From JBCCGI01 sp039029355 (GTDB taxonomy: Bacteria; Planctomycetota; UBA1135; GCA-002686595): 52,927 nucleotides of DNA. Positions within the stretch are counted from its first letter, which is position 1; the number at the start of each line of letters is the position of its first letter. Shown here piece by piece: positions 40,701-48,365 of the stretch. Made by a program: the position numbers and the translations under genes. Under the pieces are notes generated by a model. The model had not been told where the DNA came from, searched no databases, and saw only the letters and a list, made by a program, of their open reading frames with translations. Location: contig JBCCGI010000059.1 of assembly GCA_039029355.1 (NCBI GenBank), positions 1 to 52,927 on the forward strand, given 5' to 3'.

Positions 40701-43634
40701 TCAGGGCTGCTGGAGCTCGTCGATCAGCGCGCGGGTCTCGTCGACCTCGGGGTGCCCGATGCGCTCGCGCACGCCGAGAGCCTGGCGGGCGCGGCGGAGG
40801 GCAAGCTCGGGCTCGTCCTGCGCGCGGTGCGCGAGCGTGCAGAGGTGCGCGGCGTCGGCTTCGCCCCAGGCGTACAGGCAGTCCTCGTGGGTGGAGGCGT
40901 CGAGGGCGGCGCGGGCGTGTTGCAGGGCCTGACGGGGCTCGGAGCGCAGGAGGTGCGCGCGGGCGAGGCTGACTTGGAGCCGGATGGCTTGCGCACCAAA
41001 GCCGCACCGCGCGGCGAGGCGCAAACCCGCTTGGGCGACCTCGATGGCGCCGGAGTGGTCGCCGGTGATCCGTGCGATCTCGGCGTCTGCGTGATGGACC
41101 CGCAGATTGACGCGCATGTGACCCGAGAACTCGACGAAACGCCGGGCCTCCGCAAGGTGTTCGCGGGCAAGCGCTGGATCTTCGGGGAGAGAGCAGAGGG
41201 CAAGCACGACGCGGGCCTGGGCCTGATCGCGCGGCCAGCCGCCGCGCTCGCTCCAGGCAAGGTCGGCCGCGGCGTGCTCGCGGGCCGCATCCCGTTCCCC
41301 GCGCTCGAGTAGACCCTCGGCCTCCAAGGTCCCCCGTAAGGAGTGCAGCTGCCTGCCTTCGTGTTCGGTGGCCCGCGCGAAGTACTCGAGACTCCCTTCC
41401 TCTCCGAGCGCGTGTAGCGCCGAAGCTAGGGTGGCGCCGGCATTGGCGGCTCCTTGACTATCGCCCGCGCTCTCGGCGAGCGCAAAGGACTCCGCGGCCA
41501 GGAGACGTGCTCGCGGGAAGGAGCCTAGGTTGAGCGCGCGATCCGCGGCGTTGTCGAGGCCTTTGCTCAGCTCCCCCGGATCCGCGAGCTCTCGCTTCAG
41601 CTGTAGCTCCACCTCCGCGACTCGTTCGGCTAGGCTGAGCTCGCCGAGATCGGTAGCGAAGAGCCCCCAGGTTCCGAGCAGAACGCTCCTGCGTGCCTCG
41701 CTGAGACCCTGGCGCAGCTGGGTCGGGTCCTGATCCTTGGCAAACGACTGCGCGATTCGAAGCCCGCGCGAGTAGTCGCCGAGCTTCCAGCCGAGGTTCC
41801 GGTACCGGCCGATTCCGTAGCTGAACAGCTCCCACGCCGCGTCGGTCCGGCCCGCGAGCAGGCTGTGCTCGGTGAGCGCCTCGTAGCGGTCCAGTGCCTT
41901 GGGGTCTCGCGGATAGTCGCTCGGCTGGGCCTCGAGGCTCGGCGCGAGCTGCGACCGTACGGCCTCGTGAACGTGCTCGCTCGGGAGCCCGAGCAGCCGG
42001 CGGAACCAATCGCGCAGGAAGGGATGCGCGGTCCAGATGCGAGCGCCGTCCTTCTCGTACGCGAACACCAGCCCGCGCGCGACGAGGCGCTGGGCGAGCT
42101 TGGCGAGTTGGACCTGGTTGCACCCGACCAGGGCTCCGGCGATCTCGCCGCCGGCGTCGATCACGTATCCGAGGATCTCGACGCTCACCCCCCGCGGGAA
42201 CGTGGACAGCCGCACGAGCAGGTCGCGCTCCCGGTCGGGAAGCCGCTCCGCGTACCCCTGCAGCACGCGGTGCAGCTTGGCGGCCTTGGGGTCGTCCTCC
42301 GACGCGTCGTAGAGGTCCAGAGATGGCGCCGCCGAGGGAGCTCCGCCGTGGAAGTCCCGCAGGTAGCTCCCGAGGACCGACAGCGTCAAGGCATGGCGCC
42401 CCGCCGACAGCGCGAGCCGGGCGAGCTCCGGGTCGTCCCCGCGAACGCCGTAGGCGCGCAGCAGCCCGACCGACGCCAGGCGATCCAGGTCGTCGAGCTT
42501 CTCGCGCCGGAACCCGGCGCCCTTCCACTGCTCGAGGTCGGGCAGCTCGAAGCGCGACGTGATCAGCGCCCGCGCCCGTCCGAGCCCGGCCGCGATCGAG
42601 CGCAGGAGGTTGCGGGCTTGCGCGTCCTCGAGCTCGCCGCGGGTCCGCCCCAGCCCGCCCTCGCTCTGCACGCGCTCGAGGCCGTCGAGGATCAGAAGGT
42701 GTGGGACGCCGACCGACAGCGCGCGTTCCAGGCGCTGCAGCCGCCCGCCTGCCGAGCTCTCGCCGCCGCCGGCGCCGTCGCCGAGCAGCAGCTCGGCGGC
42801 CTCCAGGAACGCGCCGGTGCTCGGGTCCTCGTAGAACGACCACACCAGCACCGAGCCGCGCAGGCGCGCCGCGCCGGCGTCCTCTCGGATCGTGCGCAGC
42901 AACTGCTCGGCGATCGCGGTCTTCCCGGCGCCGCCGTGGGCCACCAGCGCCACCACCCGGTCCGGCGAGGCGGGGTCGCGCCACCAGTCGCCGAGCTCCG
43001 CGAGCAGCGTCTCGCGCCCGCTGAAGTGCTGCGCCGGCTGCAGCGGATGGACGACACGCAGCACGCGCGGCGGGGGCGCGGGGGCCGCACCGGTCCCGCC
43101 CGGGCGCTCGGCCTCGGTCTGCAGCCAGTGAGACACGCTGGGCACGACCTTCGCCGCGAGGTCCTCGGGGGTCGTGAAGGTCTCGCGGACGCGGCGACCC
43201 AGGGCCTTCTTGAGCGCCTCGAGCTGCCGGAGGCGCTCGATGATCTCCCGCTGCTGCTCGGGGGCGTCGAGCGCCTCGAGCAGCAGATCCTGCTCGCGCT
43301 TGCCCGTCCACTCGTGGTCCGCATCGACCACGAAGGCGAACACCGGCTTCTTGTGCGCCAGCGCCTCGTCGACCTCGATCCAGGTGATGCTGCGGCGCCC
43401 GTCGCCGCGATCCGACACCGGCGGCACCCACCCGTAGCGATGCGCGACGAGCACCACGACGGCGTCGCTCTCGCGCACCGCCTGCTTGCACTCCTCGACC
43501 GAGCCGCCCGGCCGCGCGCCGAAGGACTCCATCGCGATGGGCAGGTTCTCCATCCGCACCAAGGCATCGAGGACCGCCTTGCGGTGCTCCTTCAGGTCCT
43601 CGGCCGTGGAGGAAACGAAGATGCGGCGCATCAT
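40701..43634 (-). CDS. DUF4062-STAND NTPase-TPR protein, candidate antiphage/defence protein
   Basis: 977 residues from ATG 43634 (another ATG is at 43631). Residues 4-105 are a DUF4062 domain, a TIR-related fold: RRIFVSSTAEDLKEHRKAVL, then SDAVVVLVAHRYGWVP. Residues about 195-480 form an NB-ARC/STAND NTPase with Walker A GGAGKT (234-239) and Walker B LLILDGLE (313-320). Winged-helix-like sequence follows, then about 400 residues of TPR-like repeats to the end. DUF4062 fused to STAND ATPases with TPR sensors is a known layout in prokaryotic immune or conflict proteins, where repeats sense and the N-terminal domain acts. NADase activity is not assumed. No signal peptide, so it is cytoplasmic. 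No other defence gene is beside it. Confidence 0.85.
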   Translation of the reverse strand: MMRRIFVSSTAEDLKEHRKAVLDALVRMENLPIAMESFGARPGGSVEECKQAVRESDAVVVLVAHRYGWVPPVSDRGDGRRSITWIEVDEALAHKKPVFAFVVDADHEWTGKREQDLLLEALDAPEQQREIIERLRQLEALKKALGRRVRETFTTPEDLAAKVVPSVSHWLQTEAERPGGTGAAPAPPPRVLRVVHPLQPAQHFSGRETLLAELGDWWRDPASPDRVVALVAHGGAGKTAIAEQLLRTIREDAGAARLRGSVLVWSFYEDPSTGAFLEAAELLLGDGAGGGESSAGGRLQRLERALSVGVPHLLILDGLERVQSEGGLGRTRGELEDAQARNLLRSIAAGLGRARALITSRFELPDLEQWKGAGFRREKLDDLDRLASVGLLRAYGVRGDDPELARLALSAGRHALTLSVLGSYLRDFHGGAPSAAPSLDLYDASEDDPKAAKLHRVLQGYAERLPDRERDLLVRLSTFPRGVSVEILGYVIDAGGEIAGALVGCNQVQLAKLAQRLVARGLVFAYEKDGARIWTAHPFLRDWFRRLLGLPSEHVHEAVRSQLAPSLEAQPSDYPRDPKALDRYEALTEHSLLAGRTDAAWELFSYGIGRYRNLGWKLGDYSRGLRIAQSFAKDQDPTQLRQGLSEARRSVLLGTWGLFATDLGELSLAERVAEVELQLKRELADPGELSKGLDNAADRALNLGSFPRARLLAAESFALAESAGDSQGAANAGATLASALHALGEEGSLEYFARATEHEGRQLHSLRGTLEAEGLLERGERDAAREHAAADLAWSERGGWPRDQAQARVVLALCSLPEDPALAREHLAEARRFVEFSGHMRVNLRVHHADAEIARITGDHSGAIEVAQAGLRLAARCGFGAQAIRLQVSLARAHLLRSEPRQALQHARAALDASTHEDCLYAWGEADAAHLCTLAHRAQDEPELALRRARQALGVRERIGHPEVDETRALIDELQQP

Positions 43635-44011
43635 GCGGGGCGGGTCTCCACGCCGCGCCTCGACCCGGAAACGACCCTCCGCAGCCAGGTCGCCGCGCGG
43701 GCCGTCGCAGGTCGCCCTCCCGTCCGCTCCCTCGCCGCGATGCGCGCGGTGGGAGGGCGGCGTATCCAACGAGCCGCGGTCACTTCAGACTCTCTCTCCG
43801 GCGGGGAGCATAGCAGCTCGCCGCCGGAGGGGCGTCCGGACACTCCCTAGGCCCGACCTCTGCCGGAGACAGCTGTCCACTGATGGGGGCAAGGCCAGCC
43901 CCGGGACTCGACGGCGCACGGCGGAGCGGCGGCACGCCGTTTGGGAGCAGCGCGGAGCCCTGCGGAGGATGCGCCTCCCGAGGGTGCGCCGCGTCCCCCT
44001 GCTCGAAGACC
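43635..44011. other. Divergent intergenic region
   Basis: 377 bp between the STAND gene (minus) and the beta-propeller gene (plus). On the minus strand CTATGCTCCCC (43808-43813 core) resembles the TATACTCGGC element, about 175 nt before ATG 43634. No small gene or RNA was recognised. Confidence 0.3.
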
Positions 44012-45337
44012 ATGATCCCGCCTGCCGCCGGCTTCCTTCTCCTCCTCGCTCCCAGCACGTCGGCCGCGACGCTCTTCCAGGAAGGCGAGCGCCTGCTCGC
44101 GCGGGTTCCCACCGACCGCGGGCTCACGTCGCCGTGGGTCCGGACCGCCGACAACCCGCTTCCGCGCGACGCCAGCCCCTTCGTCTGGGGCGCGGGCGGG
44201 CGGGTCGTGGCGTACGCGGCCGACCTCGGGGCGGGCGGCTGGGCGCCGGTGATCGTGACCGCCGACGGAGAGACCGTCGGAGCGGGGGACGAGCCCTACG
44301 AGTTCGCCTCGCGCCCCGTCGTTGCCGGCGGACGGGCGTTCTTCCACGTCGCGCGTAGGGCCTCGGAGGACACACAGACCTCGTGGCTCTGGATCGACGG
44401 CAAGACCTTCGGTCCGGAGGATTGGATGGGCGAGCTCGCGGCAAGCCCGGACGGCAGCCGCGTCGCGTTCTGGACGCAGCCCGGCGCGATCGTCGGGAAC
44501 TCGGTGCGGACCTCACCCGCGCGGCAGCACCTGGCCGTCGCGACCGAGAAGGGCGCCGGCCGCTGGCGGGTCGCCCACGGCGATCGGTGGAGCGCCGGCT
44601 CCTACCTGCCGCCGCTGTTCAGCACGGACGGGCGCGCGGTGTTCTCGTCGGCGTCGAAGTCGGGCTGGCGGGTCTTCCGGGGAGGGACGCGGCGCGAGAA
44701 GGAGCTGTCGGACAAGCACCCCAACATCGGCGCGATCGCGGTGTCCGCGGACGGGGGCGAGGTCGCCTTTGCGGTCGTCCCGGACCCGAGCCGTCCGCTC
44801 GCGTCGCAGCTCTACTTCAAGGGCAAGCGGCTCGCCGCCGAGGTCGACGGCCTGTCGGCCCTCGCGGTCGATGCGCGCGGCCGGCACGTCGCCTACGGGG
44901 CGCCGCTGGGGGCCAAGAGGACCGTCCGCGTCGACGACCAAGCGCCCGGACCGGCTCGCTTCTCGTTCCTGATCGAGCTCGCCTTCGATCCGGCGGGCCA
45001 GCGCCTCGCCTTCCTCGCCAACGAAGGAGGCCGGCGCGACGAGCTGGCGGTGGAAGGCGGGCGCTTCTTCGTCGTGGAGCGCGCGGTCGAGGACGCACAG
45101 GAGCGCAAGCGGCACGCCGACTACACCGAGGTTCGCAACCTCGTGTGGAGCCCGGACGGCACGCGTCTCGCCTATTGCGCCCTGGACGACGACGGCTGGC
45201 GCCTGGTCTGCGGGGACAGCGCGAGCGAATCCCACGACGAGGTGGGGCGGCCGTTCTTCGCCGCGGACTCCGGCTCGGTGGGGTACGGCTCCCGCGACGG
45301 CGACGAGCTCTGGTGGCGGACGCTGAGCCTTCCGTAG
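44012..45337 (+). CDS. Exported TolB/WD40-like beta-propeller protein
   Basis: 441 residues from ATG 44012, where a signal sequence begins (MIPPAAGFLLLLAPSTSAA). The remainder shows TolB-type propeller blades: GELAASPDGSRVAFWTQPG, IAVSADGGEVAFAVVPDPS, LAFDPAGQRLAFLANEGG and VRNLVWSPDGTRLAYCALDD. No enzymatic residues or other domains are visible. Such proteins usually bind partners in the periplasm or at the surface. It ends just before a decayed aminotransferase gene on the opposite strand. Confidence 0.75.
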   Translation: MIPPAAGFLLLLAPSTSAATLFQEGERLLARVPTDRGLTSPWVRTADNPLPRDASPFVWGAGGRVVAYAADLGAGGWAPVIVTADGETVGAGDEPYEFASRPVVAGGRAFFHVARRASEDTQTSWLWIDGKTFGPEDWMGELAASPDGSRVAFWTQPGAIVGNSVRTSPARQHLAVATEKGAGRWRVAHGDRWSAGSYLPPLFSTDGRAVFSSASKSGWRVFRGGTRREKELSDKHPNIGAIAVSADGGEVAFAVVPDPSRPLASQLYFKGKRLAAEVDGLSALAVDARGRHVAYGAPLGAKRTVRVDDQAPGPARFSFLIELAFDPAGQRLAFLANEGGRRDELAVEGGRFFVVERAVEDAQERKRHADYTEVRNLVWSPDGTRLAYCALDDDGWRLVCGDSASESHDEVGRPFFAADSGSVGYGSRDGDELWWRTLSLP

Positions 45338-45343
45338 GGCGCG

Positions 45344-45760
45344 CTATCCGCCGGGAATCCCGTTCCGCGCCAGGTCGCGGAGGATCTCGGCACAGGTCTC
45401 GACATCGTTCCGAGAGCAGCTCGCGGCGGACGTGCAACACGCCCGTGCCCGCCGGGGCATACATGCCCTTGTGCAGCGACGTTCCGTAGTCGTCGCACCC
45501 CAGCTCGCGCAGGTCGACGGGGAGGACGTCGCGCAGGCCGCGCAGCCTCCAGGCGGCCTTCAGGCTGCCGTAGTCGAGGTCGGTCGTGATCACCTCGTCG
45601 CCGCGCTCCAGCCGAACGCCGGCGGACACGATGTTGAGGGCCTCGGTCGTGCCGCGCGTCGGCGCGATCTCGGGCGGGGTGGCTCGAACTCCGAGCGCAC
45701 CCGACGCCAGAAGTCCTCGTCCCGGGCTGCGTCCTCCGGCGAGCCGAGTACTCCAGGGGA
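45344..45760 (-). pseudogene. Deleted and frameshifted class V aminotransferase (isopenicillin-N-epimerase-like)
   Basis: Pieces of a PLP-dependent class V aminotransferase appear in the correct order but with large gaps. From 45744: SPEDAARDEDFWRRVRSEFE. After a frame change: TRGTTEALNIVSAG, then GDEVITTDLDYGSLKAAW. A deletion brings this to LPVDLRELGCDDYGTSLHKG, the PLP-lysine region, and YAPAGTGVLHVRRELL. After a further deletion it ends AEILRDLARNGIPGG with TAG at 45346-45344. An intact relative is about 400 residues; here only about 130 codons remain. It is clearly non-functional. Confidence 0.75.
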
Positions 45761-45822
45761 CAACCCGCCCTCTCGGCCGGATCCATCGGCCGGAGCTCGC
45801 GCTCCGGGCTCCCGGTGGACGC

Positions 45823-47124
45823 TCAGGGCTCGCGAGCGGTCAGGAAGAGCTGCGACGACCCGACGACCAGCCCCGAGCTCACGTCGAACGCGGTCACCGT
45901 GATCTCCTCACCCTCGACGTCCTCCGGCGCCGTGAAGGAGCAGTTGAGCACCACGGGGTTGCCCGGCTGCGGAGAGCAGCTGAGACCCGTTAGCCCCGGA
46001 CTCGCGGACACGAAGGCCTGGAGCGTCCCCGCGCAGCCCGCCATCTCGGCCGTGAAGAGCAGGGTGGTGGGCGCGCCGGGCGTGACCTCGAGCGCGGCCC
46101 CGTCGGGGTGGCTCATCAGGAGCGGCGCGCAGGTGGCGACCAGCGAGCCTTGGACCCGCTCGCGGCACGCGTCCTGACGCGGCAGGCCGACGACCACGTC
46201 CAGCACGAACTCGTGCGAGGCCGCGAGCGCCCCGGAGGGGACGTCGGCGGGAGCGGCCTCGACGCTGAGCTCGAGGAACGCAAAGGCGCCGGCGAGGTGC
46301 GCGTCGAACGACTGCACCAGCGGGCCCTTGGCGACGACCGCCTCGATCGTGAAGCGCGGCGGCACGGCCAGGGCGGCGTGGACGACCTCGTCCTCGCCGA
46401 CGAAGAGCTGCGCCATCCCCGTCGAGACGTTCGAGCCGAGGTACGAGGCGCACGGACCGAAGGGCGTGTAGGTCAGCTGGGTCGCGATCGCGTCGCCGAG
46501 ACGGACGACGATGAGCACCTGTTCCGCGCCGCCGAGGATCAACGGTGAGCTGGCGGTGCCGGTCGCCGCGGCGGGGTTGCCCGCCGAGCTCTGGACGTCC
46601 ACGCCGACGATGCCGCCGACGACCTGGATCGTGAGGTCGGCGCCCGGACACCCGGGAGCCGAGGCCGTCAGCGCGAACGGATCGGTCAAGCCGGGGGCGA
46701 GCTCGAGCTCGTCGGAGAACTCGACGGTGACCGGAGCACAGACGACGGGGACGAAGCCGAAGAGCGTCGTCTGCTGGGGCTCGACGCTCCCCTCGGCGTG
46801 GTAGGTGACGTGCATCTGAACCACACGCGTGACGCCCACCTGTCCGGCGAGGTCCTGCTGGGTCGGCGTGACCGTCACGGCGATCGAGGCGAAGGCCTCC
46901 TTGGTGAGCGTGGACACGACCGCGTACTGCGCGAGGTCCGCCTCGACCTGCACCTCGTCCAGCACCAAACCGAAGGCCGCGGCCAGCGCGAAGTGGAAGG
47001 TCTGCGTCTCGCCGAGGGCGACCGCATCCTCGCCCGCGTCGGCGAGCGTGACCGGGACGGTGCCGTGTCCGAAGGCGGGGGGGACGACCAGCGCGAGCGC
47101 TCCCAGCACGAGCCGCAGCCGCAC
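45823..47124 (-). CDS. Exported protein of unknown function, coupled to the CHRD gene
   Basis: 433 residues if GTG 47124 is the start; it shares its G with the upstream TAG (TAGTG), so translation is coupled, and the next residues form a signal peptide (RLRLVLGALALVVPPAFG). The mature protein is beta-rich and looks like several Ig-like or cohesin-like sandwiches (residues about 25-150, 160-280 and 290-433), with paired cysteines such as SAPGCPGADLTIQVVGG and MAGCAGTLQAFVSASPG. No family is recognised. Because it follows the CHRD-domain gene directly, the two probably act in the same surface layer or matrix. Confidence 0.7.
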   Translation of the reverse strand: MRLRLVLGALALVVPPAFGHGTVPVTLADAGEDAVALGETQTFHFALAAAFGLVLDEVQVEADLAQYAVVSTLTKEAFASIAVTVTPTQQDLAGQVGVTRVVQMHVTYHAEGSVEPQQTTLFGFVPVVCAPVTVEFSDELELAPGLTDPFALTASAPGCPGADLTIQVVGGIVGVDVQSSAGNPAAATGTASSPLILGGAEQVLIVVRLGDAIATQLTYTPFGPCASYLGSNVSTGMAQLFVGEDEVVHAALAVPPRFTIEAVVAKGPLVQSFDAHLAGAFAFLELSVEAAPADVPSGALAASHEFVLDVVVGLPRQDACRERVQGSLVATCAPLLMSHPDGAALEVTPGAPTTLLFTAEMAGCAGTLQAFVSASPGLTGLSCSPQPGNPVVLNCSFTAPEDVEGEEITVTAFDVSSGLVVGSSQLFLTAREP

Positions 47125-48002
47125 TACAGCGTCCCCACGACCAGATCGAGCGCGTTGCCGAAGCGGATCCCCGCGGGGGTCGTCCCCAGGTCGACCGCCA
47201 CGGCCTGCACGCAGGCGCTGAGTCCGATCAGCTCGCAGTCCGAGGGGATCGCGATCGACACCGGGACGGGCGGCGCGGCGGCCTCCAGCACCAGCACCGC
47301 AACCGGGTCCGGCGGGAGCGCGCCGCACAGCAGCCAGCTGCCGTCGCTGCCCAGCGGAAGCTCCGGCGTTGCGGTCGAGAGCGACACGGCGACGCTCTCG
47401 AGCACCGGCCCCACGAGCGGCGGGTCGTACTGCGAGCGGTCGGCGGTCGGCGTATAGGTCGCGCCCACGACCGGTCCCGGGGCTCCCATCGGCGCCAGCA
47501 CGGGCGGGTTGAACGGCGCGAGCTGTGAGGTGCGCGGCGTCTCGACGCCCGCGACGGGGGCGGCGTCGAGCTGGTCGCGCAGCTCGCCGGGAGGGAAGGC
47601 GCTGGAGTGGACCTTAACGTGGAGGGCTCCGGAGACGAGCTTGGCCTCGGTCGCGGCGTCGAAGGGGCCGACCGTCCCCGCCCACGTCGCCGACGACGAG
47701 CCCGACGTGGTCATGGTGAGCGGGAAGAGCGGCGGACCGGCGATGCCGGGCGCGCCGTCGTGGATGTGCGCGATCGTCGGAGCGCCAAGCAGACCCTCGA
47801 CGGTCACCGTGTAGACCATCAGCTTCGACTGCGTGTCGAAGCACCAGCTTGCGCTCCCGGTGCCGCTGGTCGGCACCGGCGGAACGACCTTCGTTCCGTC
47901 GAGGGAAGAGGAGTAGGAAGCGACCTGGGCGCCGGCGGTGCTGGTGACAAGGAGCACGGCCGACGTGAGGAGCAAGGCGCGGCGAGCGGCGCGGTGGATC
48001 AT
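47124..48002 (-). CDS. Exported CHRD-domain protein with shared C-terminal tail
   Basis: 292 residues with signal peptide 1-25 (cleavage TAGAQ). Residues about 28-150 are a CHRD domain, named after chordin, with AHIHDGAPGIAGPPLFPL and LHVKVHSSAFPPGELRDQL. CHRD domains bind metal or protein partners outside the cell. The C-terminal 130 residues end FGNALDLVVGTL and contain a GLSACVQAVAVD segment, the same tail as in the FG-GAP protein at 5500-7215. First gene of a two-gene unit; its stop overlaps the next start. A TATACTCGC element lies 59 nt upstream. Confidence 0.85.
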   Translation of the reverse strand: MIHRAARRALLLTSAVLLVTSTAGAQVASYSSSLDGTKVVPPVPTSGTGSASWCFDTQSKLMVYTVTVEGLLGAPTIAHIHDGAPGIAGPPLFPLTMTTSGSSSATWAGTVGPFDAATEAKLVSGALHVKVHSSAFPPGELRDQLDAAPVAGVETPRTSQLAPFNPPVLAPMGAPGPVVGATYTPTADRSQYDPPLVGPVLESVAVSLSTATPELPLGSDGSWLLCGALPPDPVAVLVLEAAAPPVPVSIAIPSDCELIGLSACVQAVAVDLGTTPAGIRFGNALDLVVGTL

Positions 48003-48060
48003 TCGAGACCTGCCAACGAAGTAGAAGGTTGTGGCTGTGTGGATCCGCGGTTTTTGTGGC

Positions 48061-48069
48061 GCGAGTATA
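48061..48069 (-). promoter_or_regulatory. TATACTCGC promoter element for the CHRD gene
   Basis: On the minus strand GCGCTATACTCGCGCC lies 59 nt before ATG 48002. It shares CTATACTCG with the elements at 17654 and 28091. Confidence 0.45.
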
Positions 48070-48135
48070 GCGCCTGGCCCGTGCGGCGGAACGCGGCGGG
48101 AGCGAACACGCGCGGCTGCCTTTTGGTCGCCGCTG

Positions 48136-48145
48136 CAATCGATTG
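48136..48145. promoter_or_regulatory. Palindrome CAATCGATTG, candidate operator
   Basis: Perfect dyad symmetry between two divergent promoter-like elements in a very GC-rich genome; AT-rich palindromes are rare here. The function is inferred from position only. Confidence 0.35.
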
Positions 48146-48225
48146 TTAGCTACGACGCTAGAACCATCTTGCAATCTTCGTCGTCCATTCCGCGCTTTCT
48201 GCGCGGTCCGCGTACCGCGCTCTTG

Positions 48226-48235
48226 TATTCTCGGC
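48226..48235 (+). promoter_or_regulatory. TATTCTCGGC promoter element
   Basis: CTTGTATTCTCGGCGGC resembles CCCCTATACTCGGCGGC at 28091 and stands 130 nt upstream of ATG 48366. Confidence 0.4.
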
Positions 48236-48365
48236 GGCGTCGTCGGGAGACTCCTTGTCCGAGTGCGCCCGTGGCCTTGCCGCCCCTTCCGTTCCCTGCC
48301 AAACGCACCGACCTGCCGAAGCGCATGGCGCATGGCGTGGAACGCCCGCCCCTGGGGATGCCTCG

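Larger units (their letters stand above)
48003..48365. other. Divergent intergenic region with two promoter elements and a palindrome
   Basis: 363 bp between the CHRD gene (minus) and the large Ig-domain gene (plus). It holds TATACTCGC (48061-48069, minus), TATTCTCGGC (48226-48235, plus) and a perfect 10-bp palindrome CAATCGATTG (48136-48145) in an AT-richer patch between them. No gene recognised. Confidence 0.45.

Noticed and set aside
40701..43634. Calling the STAND protein a proven TIR NADase system
   Set aside because: DUF4062 is TIR-related in fold, but no catalytic Glu can be assigned by eye, so only candidate status is given.
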